Assembly (NCBI RefSeq): GCF_000368565.1
Contig: NZ_KB849533.1
Span: 43,757-107,756 of the forward strand
DNA: 64,000 bases
Direction: 5' to 3'
From: Acinetobacter gerneri DSM 14967 = CIP 107464 = MTCC 9824
Lineage (GTDB): Bacteria > Pseudomonadota > Gammaproteobacteria > Pseudomonadales > Moraxellaceae
Positions 26,681 through 35,580 of this stretch are shown in pieces. Made by a program: the position numbers and the translations under genes. The first letter of the stretch is position 1. Every line of letters starts with the position of its first letter. Under the pieces are notes generated by a model. That model saw only the letters and a program-made list of their open reading frames with translations. It searched no databases and had not been told where the DNA came from.

Positions 26681-27856
26681 ATGACTGACATCGTGATTGT
26701 CAATGGTGCCCGTACTGCGATGGGTGGTTTCCAAGGAAGTCTAGCAGCAAAAACTGCACCAGAATTGGGGGCTGTTGTTATTCAAGAAGCTGTTGCTCGT
26801 TCAGGCTTGCAAGGGACTGATGTCGAAGAAGTCATTATGGGCTGTGTATTACCTGCGGGCTTAAAACAAGGTCCAGCTCGTCAAGCGATGCGCCAAGCGG
26901 GACTACCTGATTCAACTGGGGCTGTAACCATTAACAAACTTTGTGGTTCTGGTATGAAAGCGGTCATGCAAGCTGCTGATGCGATCAAAGCAGGTTCTGC
27001 TGAAGTTATTGTTGCTGGTGGTATGGAATCAATGACCAATGCACCTTATCTACTACCAAAAGCACGTGGTGGCTATCGCATGGGGCATGGTGAAATCAAA
27101 GATCATATGTTCTTTGATGGCCTTGAAGATGCAGAAACAGGTCGTTTAATGGGTTCATTTGCCCAAGATATGGCAAATAAAAAAGGTTATAGCCGTGAAC
27201 AAATGGATGATTTTGCAATTCGTTCATTGAAACGTGCACAAAAAGCAGTGAACGAAGGCTATTTTGCAAATGAAATCGTACCTATAACCGTTTCTACTCG
27301 CAAAGGCGATGTTGTTGTTGATAAAGATGAACAACCGTTCAATGCCAACATCGAAAAAATTCCGTCTTTACGCCCTGCCTTTGCAAAAGATGGTACGATT
27401 ACTGCTGCAAATGCCAGCTCAATTTCTGACGGTGCATCAGCATTAGTCCTTACTACGAGTGAAAATGCCGAAAAACGTGGTTTAGCACCACTTGCAAAAA
27501 TTGTTGCTTATGCTTCAAATTCACAACACCCTTCTGAATTTACCATCGCACCAGTCGGAGCAATCCAAAAAGTTTTAAACAAGACTGGTTGGAATGTTGC
27601 TGATGTGGACCTTTGGGAAATTAATGAAGCTTTTGCTATGGTTACGATGTGCCCAATTGATGAGTTTGGATTAGACGCTGAAAAAGTCAATATCAATGGT
27701 GGTGCATGTGCCTTAGGTCATCCTGTTGGCTCTACAGGTTCCCGTATTATCTTAACCTTGATCCATGCACTTAAACGTACTGGCGGTAAAAAAGGTATCG
27801 CTGCATTGTGTATCGGTGGTGGTGAGGCAACTGCTGTCGCGATCGAATTGCTATAA
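26681..27856 (+). CDS. Thiolase (acetyl-CoA C-acetyltransferase)
   Basis: The protein has 391 residues, the normal thiolase length. The acyl-accepting cysteine is in NKLCGSGMKAV (near residue 88). The second active-site region is INGGACALGHPVGSTGSR with the catalytic His, and the third CIGGGEATAVAIE with the base Cys. Thiolases either join two acetyl-CoA molecules (PHB or mevalonate type) or cleave 3-ketoacyl-CoA. The length and short N terminus fit a biosynthetic acetyl-CoA acetyltransferase, but direction cannot be set from sequence. The ATG at 26681 has TGGAGA nine bases upstream, while the upstream TTG at 26660 has nothing. It is monocistronic with its own terminator. Confidence 0.9.
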   Translation: MTDIVIVNGARTAMGGFQGSLAAKTAPELGAVVIQEAVARSGLQGTDVEEVIMGCVLPAGLKQGPARQAMRQAGLPDSTGAVTINKLCGSGMKAVMQAADAIKAGSAEVIVAGGMESMTNAPYLLPKARGGYRMGHGEIKDHMFFDGLEDAETGRLMGSFAQDMANKKGYSREQMDDFAIRSLKRAQKAVNEGYFANEIVPITVSTRKGDVVVDKDEQPFNANIEKIPSLRPAFAKDGTITAANASSISDGASALVLTTSENAEKRGLAPLAKIVAYASNSQHPSEFTIAPVGAIQKVLNKTGWNVADVDLWEINEAFAMVTMCPIDEFGLDAEKVNINGGACALGHPVGSTGSRIILTLIHALKRTGGKKGIAALCIGGGEATAVAIELL

Positions 27857-27870
27857 GCTTTAAAATTTTC

Positions 27871-27902
27871 AAAAAAGAGAGATACCCTATCTCTCTTTTT
27901 TA
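27871..27902 (+). terminator. Terminator after the thiolase gene
   Basis: A stem of nine to thirteen bases (AGAGAGATA with TATCTCTCT, extended by A-T pairs) with loop CCC is followed by TTTTTTAT. Confidence 0.88.
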
Positions 27903-27993
27903 TGTTTTTTTAAACAAAATTACAAATGAGCATCTTTATTTTAGTGTCTAACTGTTAAATTAAATTTTTACAATAACAATTCGGATGATTCAC

Positions 27994-28437
27994 ATGCAGC
28001 TCAACCATTATCTTAATTTTCAAGGCGAGACTGAAGCCGCATTTTTGTTTTATAAATCTGTATTTGGAGGAGAATTTTCATTTATAAAGCGCTATAACGA
28101 ACTTCCAGAAGCAAAAGTCACAACACAAGAAAAAGATTATATTTTACACGTGTCTCTACCTATCAACGAATTTACAGTTTTAATGGGTTCTGATACTAGT
28201 GAAGAGTTTTGTGCACAAAACAATACCCCTTTCATCAAAGGTAATAATCACTACATCTCCATCAATCTAGATGCTCATGAAGAAGCTGAAGCGCATCGAT
28301 TATTTTCAGCACTATCAGTCAATGGTCAAATTGAAATGGCTTTAGATAAAACCTTTTGGGGTGCATTATATGGCGCATTTACAGATCAGTTTGGGGTGAA
28401 ATGGATGGTCAATTGTCAGCTCAACGTAAATGAATAA
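27994..28437 (+). CDS. VOC-superfamily (PhnB-like) protein
   Basis: The protein has 147 residues with the glyoxalase/bleomycin-resistance fold of the PhnB group. It starts MQLNHYLNFQGETEAAFLFY, the hallmark 'YLNF.G..EEAF.FY' opening. SVFGGEF, HVSLPINEFTVLMGSD, and a C-terminal WGALYGAFTDQFGVKWMVN follow. Members are often dimeric; many lack a full metal site and have no known reaction. The ATG at 27994 is preferred over 27985 because family proteins start at this Met and GGAT lies eight bases upstream. It is convergent with infC, sharing a terminator. Confidence 0.82.
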   Translation: MQLNHYLNFQGETEAAFLFYKSVFGGEFSFIKRYNELPEAKVTTQEKDYILHVSLPINEFTVLMGSDTSEEFCAQNNTPFIKGNNHYISINLDAHEEAEAHRLFSALSVNGQIEMALDKTFWGALYGAFTDQFGVKWMVNCQLNVNE

Positions 28438-28530
28438 TTGGATAAATAAGTATCGTCATTTAAGTTTTGGAAACTTTTAAAAAATAAATAGCATGCCCAT
28501 TCACACAAACTATCATTTATTTCGGACATA

Positions 28531-28560
28531 AAAAAAGCACTGCATAAGCAGTGCTTTTTT
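28531..28560. terminator. Bidirectional terminator between VOC gene and infC
   Basis: A seven-base GC-rich stem (GCACTGC with GCAGTGC) with loop ATAA is flanked by six A and six T, so it works in both directions. It ends the thrS-infC transcript directly after infC. Confidence 0.9.
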
Positions 28561-28576
28561 GTGCAATCTGAATATA

Positions 28577-29128
28577 TTACTTTTTCTTTTTCGGTCCAAG
28601 TAACATACCCATTTGACGACCTTCCATTTTTGGCGCTTGTTCAACTACACCATATTCAGCTACATCAGCTTCAATTTTTTGCAATTGAGCAAGACCTAAC
28701 TGTTGGTGAGCCATTTCACGACCACGGAAACGCAAAGTAATTTTTACTTTGTTTCCTTCTTCCAAGAAACGGATAATTGCACGCAACTTAACGTTGTAAT
28801 CACCAACATCTGTAGCAGGACGCAATTTAATTTCTTTCACTTGAACTTGATGCTGTTTTTTCTTCGCATCTTTTTGCTTTTGTTTCAAGTCAAACAAATG
28901 TTTGTTGAAATCCATGATTTTACAAACTGGTGGCTCTGCATTAGCAACGATCTCAACAAGGTCAAGATCAGCTTCTTCTGCAGCACGCAACGCTTCAGCT
29001 AATGAAACGATACCTTTTTGTTCACCGTCAGCGGCAACAAGGCGTACTTCTTTTGCACGGATCTCGTCGTTAAGTGCTGGACGGTTGCTTTTACCACCTT
29101 GTTGTTGGTTACGGTCAGGCTGTTTAAT
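28577..29128 (-). CDS. infC: Translation initiation factor IF-3 (ATT start codon)
   Basis: The protein has 183 residues when read from an ATT codon at 29128-29126; no ATG, GTG or TTG gives the complete N-terminal domain. The sequence from ATT reads (M)[20 protein letters not shown], then [20 protein letters not shown], the normal IF-3 N domain. The C domain has [12 protein letters not shown] and ends in GPKKKK. GGAG overlaps the thrS stop region and lies nine bases upstream. IF-3 binds 30S, prevents premature 50S joining and rejects non-AUG starts. In E. coli this same AUU start makes infC self-limiting. The gene begins five bases after the thrS stop. Confidence 0.95.
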   Translation of the reverse strand: MKQPDRNQQQGGKSNRPALNDEIRAKEVRLVAADGEQKGIVSLAEALRAAEEADLDLVEIVANAEPPVCKIMDFNKHLFDLKQKQKDAKKKQHQVQVKEIKLRPATDVGDYNVKLRAIIRFLEEGNKVKITLRFRGREMAHQQLGLAQLQKIEADVAEYGVVEQAPKMEGRQMGMLLGPKKKK

Positions 29129-29133
29129 CTTTC

Positions 29134-31056
29134 TTACTCCACAATGTACCGGCCACGTTCGGCAACGGCTGCTTTCACTAGGTCAACAAATGCATCAATT
29201 GACATAGTACCTAAATTTTTACCAGAGCGAGTACGTACGTTTACTGTACCTTCCTCTACTTCACGATCCCCAAGTACCAATAAGTATGGAATACGCTCTA
29301 AAGTACGCTCACGAATCTTAAAGCCGATTTTCTCATTTCTCAAGTCTGAAATTGCTCGAATTCCATTTTCTTTGAGTTTAGCAACAACATCTTCACATGC
29401 AGCTGCTTGAGAATCAGTAATATTCATGACACATGCTTGTACTGGTGCCAACCATGGTGGCATAAAACCAGCATAATGTTCAATAAGTATACCAATAAAT
29501 CGTTCAAAACTTCCAAGAATCGCACGGTGTAACATCACAGGATGATCGCGATCATTGTCTTCTGTTACATAAGAAGCATCTAAACGTAATGGTAAATTGA
29601 AGTCACACTGAATTGTACCACACTGCCAAATACGACCTAAGCAGTCTTTCAATGAAAATTCAATTTTCGGACCATAGAATGCACCTTCACCCGGTTGTTC
29701 TTCCCATTCGAGACCCGCTTCATCTAAAGCATCTGCCAATGATTTTTCAGCAACATCCCAAAGTTCATCAGCACCTACACGCTTTTCTGGGCGAGTAGAA
29801 AGCTTCATTTGAACTTCTTCAAAACCAAAGTCTTTATAAACATCTAAAGTCAGTTTGATAAAGTCAGCAACTTCTTTACCAATTTGTTCTGAAGTACAGA
29901 AAATATGCGCATCATCTTGAGTAAAACCACGTACACGCATAATGCCGTGTAAAGAACCTGATGGCTCATTACGGTGACATGAACCAAATTCAGCCAAGCG
30001 AATTGGAAGATCACGGTAAGATTTTAAACCTTGGTTAAACACTTGAACGTGACAAGGACAGTTCATTGGTTTTACTGCGTAGTTACGGTTCTCAGAATGA
30101 GTCGTAAACATATTTTCAGCATAGTTCGCAGCATGACCAGATTTTTCCCAAAGTGAGAAATCCACGATTTGTGGTGTTTTCACTTCAAGATAACCATTGT
30201 CTTGCTGAACTTTACGCATGTATTGTTCAAGAACTTGATAAATAGTCCAACCATTTGGATGCCAGAACACCATACCCGGTGCTTCTTCTTGCATATGGAA
30301 CAAATCAAGCGCTTTACCAATTTTACGGTGATCGCGTTTTTCAGCTTCTTCGATACGTTTGATATATGCTGCTAGTTCTTTTTTATCAGCCCAAGCTGTA
30401 CCGTAGATACGTTGTAATTGTTCATTTTTAGCATCACCACGCCAGTATGCACCAGAGATTTTAGTGAGCTTAAATGATTTTAAGAATTTAGTGTTTGGAA
30501 CGTGCGGACCACGACACATATCCACATATTCTTGGTGATAGTACAAGCCCATTTCAGTTTCATCAGGCATATCTTCAACAAGACGTAATTTGTAGTCTTC
30601 ACCACGAGCAGTAAACACTTCAACAACTTCAGCACGAGGAGTCATTTTTTTGATGACATCATAGTCTTGGCTGATGAGCTGTTTCATACGCTCTTCAATC
30701 GCAGCCATGTCATCCAAAGTTAATGGTTTTGGCATCCAGATGTCATAGTAGAAACCTTCATCAATGACAGGACCAATCACCATTTTCGCTTCTGGAAATA
30801 ATTGTTTTACCGCATGACCCACCAAATGCGCGCAAGAGTGACGAATGATCTCAACACCCTCTTGATCTTTAGGGGTAATGATTTGCACATTCGCATCTTC
30901 GGTAATTAAGTCACATGCATCAACTAAGCGACCATTTACTTTCCCTGCAACCGTATTTTTAGCAAGACCAGGCCCAATACTTTGAGCAACTTCCATAACG
31001 GAAACAGAATGATCGAAACTTTTTTGATCGCCATTTGGCAATGTGATAATAGGCAT
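29134..31056 (-). CDS. thrS: Threonyl-tRNA synthetase
   Basis: The protein has 640 residues. A TGS domain (1-62) precedes the editing domain (about 63-225) with [11 protein letters not shown], which removes mis-attached serine. The class II catalytic core carries [10 protein letters not shown] (zinc Cys), [14 protein letters not shown] (motif 2) and [19 protein letters not shown] (motif 3 and zinc His). The anticodon-binding domain forms the C terminus. A ribosome-binding site AAGGA lies nine bases before the ATG, and immediately upstream of it is a hairpin resembling the tRNA-Thr anticodon arm. The gene is followed at once by infC. Confidence 0.97.
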   Translation of the reverse strand: MPIITLPNGDQKSFDHSVSVMEVAQSIGPGLAKNTVAGKVNGRLVDACDLITEDANVQIITPKDQEGVEIIRHSCAHLVGHAVKQLFPEAKMVIGPVIDEGFYYDIWMPKPLTLDDMAAIEERMKQLISQDYDVIKKMTPRAEVVEVFTARGEDYKLRLVEDMPDETEMGLYYHQEYVDMCRGPHVPNTKFLKSFKLTKISGAYWRGDAKNEQLQRIYGTAWADKKELAAYIKRIEEAEKRDHRKIGKALDLFHMQEEAPGMVFWHPNGWTIYQVLEQYMRKVQQDNGYLEVKTPQIVDFSLWEKSGHAANYAENMFTTHSENRNYAVKPMNCPCHVQVFNQGLKSYRDLPIRLAEFGSCHRNEPSGSLHGIMRVRGFTQDDAHIFCTSEQIGKEVADFIKLTLDVYKDFGFEEVQMKLSTRPEKRVGADELWDVAEKSLADALDEAGLEWEEQPGEGAFYGPKIEFSLKDCLGRIWQCGTIQCDFNLPLRLDASYVTEDNDRDHPVMLHRAILGSFERFIGILIEHYAGFMPPWLAPVQACVMNITDSQAAACEDVVAKLKENGIRAISDLRNEKIGFKIRERTLERIPYLLVLGDREVEEGTVNVRTRSGKNLGTMSIDAFVDLVKAAVAERGRYIVE

Positions 31057-31075
31057 AATAAAAAATCCTTAAGGA

Positions 31076-31104
31076 GTGATGCCCCTTACACGAGGGCATG
31101 TCAC
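31076..31104 (-). promoter_or_regulatory. Candidate ThrRS translational operator (tRNA-Thr anticodon-arm mimic)
   Basis: On the minus strand the thrS leader folds as GTGA / TCAC, a CA bulge, then TGCCCT / GGGGCA around the seven-base loop CGTGTAA (31092-31086). Numbered as an anticodon loop, positions 34-36 are UGU, a threonine anticodon, followed by AA as in tRNA-Thr. The hairpin ends six bases before the thrS ribosome-binding site at 31070-31066. E. coli ThrRS is known to repress its own mRNA through anticodon-like hairpins next to the ribosome-binding site; the same control is inferred here. Confidence 0.6.
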
Positions 31105-31250
31105 CGCGAGATTATGATCGAGGATAAGCCTCAAGATAAAATCGGTGGAACAAAAATTTAAAGTGTGACAAATTTTACACCCTTAACCGCGCTTTATAAA
31201 CCTTTGCTTTGAAAATAATCGACGGATTGATGATTTTTTTATAATGAGAA

Positions 31251-32414
31251 TTACTCTCTAAAGGTACTCCATTTCACAAAGTGGCGATCTTGATACACCC
31301 ATAAATGTGAAAATTGCGGAATAATTGACTCGCTTTGACTTGGTCTAAGGAACACAAAATCATCTACTTTTATGGGATGATTCTTGGGAACATTCACCAA
31401 TTCTTGATTGCTACTTCTGCCATATAATGGATGTGGATGACTACCAATAGGATAAACATAATCAGCCAACCAATAGCCGCCATAGATAAACAAGGCTTTA
31501 TTTTTATGTGGAAATTTATTCAAAAATGGCATTCCCGGAAGTTCTGTATACGGCAGTTCTTTTAAAACAGGGCTCGCGATCCATAAAGCTGCTTGTATGG
31601 GCGCTAAGTCATCCAAATCAAAATCACTTGGCTTGACGAGCATTGAACCAAACGAAAGATCATTACATACACTATGTTTCACGTGGAAACAAAAGCTCGG
31701 GCTACCTCCGCCATTAAAGCAAAGTTGCTCATGCCAAAGACTTGGGTACTGTGTTCTAATCATTTCAATATATTTAAAATAGATTTCTTGTGATTCTTCA
31801 AAAGCTTTATCCGCTTTTTTTATTATTTTAGGCAGTTTATTGACATGTGCATCATAGCCCATCAAACCTGACAATGTTAAATACTCTGGATTCTGTTGAA
31901 TCAGACTAAGCATATCAGCTAAATCTTCATCTGAAGCAACGCCCCCTCTATGTAAACCAACATCAATTTCGATATTGATCTGCAATCTTAGCTTTTCTTG
32001 CTGCGCAAAATTTAGATACTGATTCAGCCTTGTTTTAGTATCAACTAACCATTGAATATTCACATTTTTATACTGAGAGTTTTCCTTATAAAATGATATA
32101 ACAGCGTGAATCGGCATGGGCTTCCCAAGCAAAATATCAGCCTCTGGAAAATCTTCTACTAGACTAATCAGTTGTGGTAAATGAAAAACCATAAACCGCT
32201 CTGTCTGAAAACTTTCACTTAAAAGTTTCAATAAATCTAAGCTCGCAAGAGATTTGACCACCAAACGTGGTTTCAAATGTTGAGCAACTGACAATTTTCT
32301 TTGTACATATTGAATGTTTTTCTGCAACAGCGCTTGATCTAAAATCAGTCTTGGCACAGCAAGCTGCTGTGTCTTTAAATCATGTGAAATTTGCTCAAAA
32401 TATTCATCCAACAT
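31251..32414 (-). CDS. DSD1-type PLP-dependent enzyme (alanine-racemase fold)
   Basis: The protein has 387 residues. An N-terminal alanine-racemase-type TIM barrel (about 20-260) has VPRLILDQALLQKNI and RLVVKSLASLDLLKLL, where the lysine is expected to bind PLP. INIEIDVGLHRGG and NGGGSPSF follow. A C-terminal beta domain resembles metal-dependent D-serine dehydratases (DSD1 family). Such enzymes deaminate or cleave beta-hydroxy-D-amino acids; the real substrate is unknown. The start at 32414 has GAGGTG six bases upstream, and the upstream GTG is not used. It begins 18 bases after the FAD oxidase gene and is the third gene of the ceramidase-like operon. Confidence 0.8.
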   Translation of the reverse strand: MLDEYFEQISHDLKTQQLAVPRLILDQALLQKNIQYVQRKLSVAQHLKPRLVVKSLASLDLLKLLSESFQTERFMVFHLPQLISLVEDFPEADILLGKPMPIHAVISFYKENSQYKNVNIQWLVDTKTRLNQYLNFAQQEKLRLQINIEIDVGLHRGGVASDEDLADMLSLIQQNPEYLTLSGLMGYDAHVNKLPKIIKKADKAFEESQEIYFKYIEMIRTQYPSLWHEQLCFNGGGSPSFCFHVKHSVCNDLSFGSMLVKPSDFDLDDLAPIQAALWIASPVLKELPYTELPGMPFLNKFPHKNKALFIYGGYWLADYVYPIGSHPHPLYGRSSNQELVNVPKNHPIKVDDFVFLRPSQSESIIPQFSHLWVYQDRHFVKWSTFRE

Positions 32415-32432
32415 TGCATTCACCTCTATATT

Positions 32433-33722
32433 TTAATTTTCAGATAAAAATAATTTTTCTAAATATGGATTTAAAAATTTTGCTTGAGGATCTAAGGCTG
32501 CTCTAAGTTGTAAAAAATCATCCCATCTTGGATATAAATCACGTAATTTATTTGTGGATAAAGTATGCATTTTCCCCCAATGTGGTCGCCCTTTATATCG
32601 CTGTAAAATAGGCTCAACGACATCAAAAATTAAACGTGGATCTTGTTTATGATATTGATGAACAGAAATCGAAATCGAATCTTGCTGATAAAATGGACTT
32701 AGCCAAATATCGTCACCTTGTACAAAACGAAATTCTAAGGGGAAAAATGTAGCGACATGCTTTGCTCGAAGTGCATGCAATACTTCATCAAGACATTCTA
32801 ATCCTTGATCCACAGGTATCTGATATTCCATTTCATTAAATTTTGTATTTCGTGGTGTAGGGAAAATCTTGCCTGACCAATCAATAAAAGTGGTCGATTT
32901 CACAAAAATTCCCAAGAGTTTTTGTAAGTATGGATTGAGCTTAGGAAAGCTTTTGGTTAGCTCAGAACACATCGTAAGTAGCGCATCTTCAGAAGGCCAT
33001 GATTCAGTCCGTGGAATAATATCCAGTTCAGTTTCATCCAAAGTCTTCAACATTAACTGATTTTGGTAGGAAAATATAAAGCACTCTATATGCCGATGCT
33101 GTTGTTTCCATTGATGAATATTTTGCTTCATTTGATCTAGTGAGCAAAGTTCAATATGTTCTTTTAATTTATAACGCGCTTTGTTTTGCATGGTAATTTT
33201 GGTCAAGATACCAAAGCTTCCCAAAGCGACTCGACCCGCTGTGAAAATCTCAGCATTTTCATGTGAAGAACACTGTAATAACTCCCCTGTTGCCGTCAGC
33301 AATTCGAATGACTCAACATAAGCCGAAATACATTTTAAATTTGCGCCCGTTCCATGAGTCCCTGTTGAAACTGCGCCTGCTAAACTTTGTTGATCAATAT
33401 CACCCTGCTGCATCAAAGATTGATTGATCGGATCGAGATATCTCGGCAAATTAAACAGTCTTGTTCCAGCAAAAATAGTACTTTGACAGTGTGCTAAATC
33501 AGATTTTTCTACACCAGAAATATGATCTAAAGAAAGTAAACTCTCATCCGTACAAACCAATGGCGTAAATGAATGTCCTGCACCTACGACTCGAATTTTT
33601 GGATTATTTTTAACAATCTCTTGTAACTCAGCAATATTTTCAGGATACAAAATCTGTCTCGGATTGGAACTTTGCAATCCCGACCAATTTGACCAATGTT
33701 GTGACTGCTTTTGTTCATGCAT
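32433..33722 (-). CDS. FAD-linked lactone/alditol oxidase-like enzyme (ALO family)
   Basis: The protein has 429 residues of VAO type. FAD-binding sequences are RVVGAGHSFTPLVCTDES, whose His is the expected covalent FAD site, and SLAGAVSTGTHGTG. The C-terminal half is a D-arabinono-1,4-lactone oxidase domain with RPHWGKMHTLS and ending FLNPYLEKLF. Family members oxidise a primary or secondary carbinol (sugar lactones, alditols) with oxygen or a cytochrome as acceptor. The start ATG at 33722 shares one base with the stop of the ceramidase-like gene (TGATG) and uses a GGAG site inside it, so translation is coupled. The substrate is inferred from context to be a product of the neighbouring hydrolase. 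Confidence 0.82.
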   Translation of the reverse strand: MHEQKQSQHWSNWSGLQSSNPRQILYPENIAELQEIVKNNPKIRVVGAGHSFTPLVCTDESLLSLDHISGVEKSDLAHCQSTIFAGTRLFNLPRYLDPINQSLMQQGDIDQQSLAGAVSTGTHGTGANLKCISAYVESFELLTATGELLQCSSHENAEIFTAGRVALGSFGILTKITMQNKARYKLKEHIELCSLDQMKQNIHQWKQQHRHIECFIFSYQNQLMLKTLDETELDIIPRTESWPSEDALLTMCSELTKSFPKLNPYLQKLLGIFVKSTTFIDWSGKIFPTPRNTKFNEMEYQIPVDQGLECLDEVLHALRAKHVATFFPLEFRFVQGDDIWLSPFYQQDSISISVHQYHKQDPRLIFDVVEPILQRYKGRPHWGKMHTLSTNKLRDLYPRWDDFLQLRAALDPQAKFLNPYLEKLFLSEN

Positions 33723-35455
33723 CAAAGCTCTCCTTGGCTAACTGCAGTTCTTAAACTTCCATGATTAGTGCGCTTTGCCAGCTCATGTTCTGGCACTTTG
33801 CTAGGTCGTGTACTTCGATCCAACTCTCGATCTGGGACAGCCCTTAATAATTGCTCGGTTAAACCTTGATATTTGTATTGAATCGCAGCCAAAGTCCATT
33901 GACCAAATAAGGTATGTCCACCTTCATAAGCTTGTTGCTGATATTCTTCATTGGTGGTGATATACCCCATATAATCATTGCAATAAGAACATAACCATAC
34001 ATTTGAAATTTCATGTTTTTCGCTTAGACATTTTCGTACTGTTTGTAGCAGTCTTTGCCCTGAAATCGTGGTAATTTCTCCTGGGCAACAAATCAAAGCT
34101 AATTGTCCAATTTTGATAATTTGTAAAGGTACGATACTGGGTACTAATGGGCTCTCAATGATTGCCCCCACCTTAACCTGACGATTCATTTCACTCGCTA
34201 AGGGATCAGTCACACTCGGCAATGTCCCGATATTTCGACCAAAAATTTTCTTCGACCCAGCTTCGATAAAAATATGCTTAGCACCTTGTGAAGCAAATAA
34301 ATTTTTATAAAACAAATAGTTAGGAGCATTTACATCTTTGAGTTTTTTATATTTATAACGGTTTGCAACCACATTCATTGCCTTAACAACAAAAGTAGAC
34401 ACCCCTTTACCATCTACAGGCGTCCCAGCCGCAAATGCCGTACCATGACAAGGTATGCTGGTTCTGGCATCCATTTCACCTTGAGCAAATTCGGCAGGTA
34501 TTTCAATATTACTCAAATCTACATAGCAAAAAACTGCATCAACATTTCCCTTTACTTTTACTGTTTTATTTTCAAAAGCGGTAAAAGCTAATTGGCTTTG
34601 TAAACAACCATTTTTCTTTGCATATTCATATTCTTTTTCACCTTTAATTTGTTGGCGAATTTTATTTTGATGAGGTCCATGAAAATGTGGTGAAACATCA
34701 CCTGCTGTTGCTTGTGCAAAGATTGTCACGGGATTTTCGATACCTTGTTGCTTCAATAAAGCTTCAGCATCTTGCGCCGCATATCCCTTATTATCACCAT
34801 CATGTGCATTGAGAGAATTGCCCAAACAGGTCGCATGTACCCCAAAAAAAGAGATAAAAGCCTGTAAATTCCCCTGCCGATAAAAACCGATTAATTGCAT
34901 TTCACGGTTCAAAGCCAAATGAGTTTCATGTTCTGATCTTGGCTCGACTTCTGGATTTTGGTTATAAGCATCTAAGGAACGATTCCAAGCGACAGGAGTC
35001 GCTGTATCAAAACTTTGCTGACAAATTGCAATTTCCGTCTCAGATTGATGGCTTAAAGCATTTTCAACACTCGATACAACCGCAAGTACAATGGCATCCA
35101 AATGCTCGGGAACAAAACCCGGTGTAGGCATATTATACAAGGCTTCATAAGCGCAGCCGCCTGGACCAGAATGCGTATGTGTTGCCGTTAATACAAATTG
35201 ATTTTCATTAAATTGTTCACCTAATTTTTCTTGTAATAATTGCTGTGTTTTTTGGCGCATTGCGGCAGTGATACAACCAAGATCTAAACAGCAAAAGATC
35301 AATAGATTTTGTTTTTCATCCAAAATTGTAAAACTTCGAACATATAACGCAGTACGTTTTTCAAATGCACGATGTGACCACATCCCATAACCAAACATGG
35401 CATAGCCTTTGGGTTGTATTTGTATTTCTTGCTTATCCCATCCAACTAGATACAT
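33722..35455 (-). CDS. Neutral/alkaline ceramidase-like hydrolase, no signal peptide
   Basis: The protein has 577 residues. GYAMFGYGMWSHRAF, LDLGCITAAMRQK, the active-site TATHTHSGPGG with the nucleophilic Ser, GVHATCLGNSLNAHDGDNKG and NDYMGYITTNEEYQQQAYEG are all neutral-ceramidase landmarks, including the zinc-binding His residues. Known bacterial neutral ceramidases have about 650-670 residues and are secreted. This one starts directly at MYLVGWDKQEIQIQPKG without a signal peptide, and only about 50-60 residues remain after the NDYMGY block, so the C-terminal Ig-like domain is probably missing. It may act inside the cell on an imported amide. AGGG precedes the ATG. It is first in a three-gene operon, divergent from an AraC-type regulator. 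Confidence 0.8.
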   Translation of the reverse strand: MYLVGWDKQEIQIQPKGYAMFGYGMWSHRAFEKRTALYVRSFTILDEKQNLLIFCCLDLGCITAAMRQKTQQLLQEKLGEQFNENQFVLTATHTHSGPGGCAYEALYNMPTPGFVPEHLDAIVLAVVSSVENALSHQSETEIAICQQSFDTATPVAWNRSLDAYNQNPEVEPRSEHETHLALNREMQLIGFYRQGNLQAFISFFGVHATCLGNSLNAHDGDNKGYAAQDAEALLKQQGIENPVTIFAQATAGDVSPHFHGPHQNKIRQQIKGEKEYEYAKKNGCLQSQLAFTAFENKTVKVKGNVDAVFCYVDLSNIEIPAEFAQGEMDARTSIPCHGTAFAAGTPVDGKGVSTFVVKAMNVVANRYKYKKLKDVNAPNYLFYKNLFASQGAKHIFIEAGSKKIFGRNIGTLPSVTDPLASEMNRQVKVGAIIESPLVPSIVPLQIIKIGQLALICCPGEITTISGQRLLQTVRKCLSEKHEISNVWLCSYCNDYMGYITTNEEYQQQAYEGGHTLFGQWTLAAIQYKYQGLTEQLLRAVPDRELDRSTRPSKVPEHELAKRTNHGSLRTAVSQGEL

Positions 35456-35541
35456 GATTATTTCCCTTTTCCTTGATTCTTTTTTTAAAATTGCTAAGAG
35501 AATCCGATTGAAAGTTAATCAAAATTATGCGATACCTCAAA

Positions 35542-35578
35542 GGGTAAAACGAACATATTTTTGGGGGGCAAAACGGAC
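35542..35578. promoter_or_regulatory. Direct repeat, candidate AraC-type operator
   Basis: GGGTAAAACGAAC (35542-35554) and GGGCAAAACGGAC (35566-35578) match at 11 of 13 positions in the same orientation, with starts 24 bases apart. They lie in the 125-base space between the divergent ceramidase-like operon and the AraC-type gene. AraC-family proteins bind such direct repeats with two DNA-binding domains. The second copy overlaps the ribosome-binding region of the regulator gene, which suggests self-repression. Confidence 0.5.
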
Positions 35579-35580
35579 TT

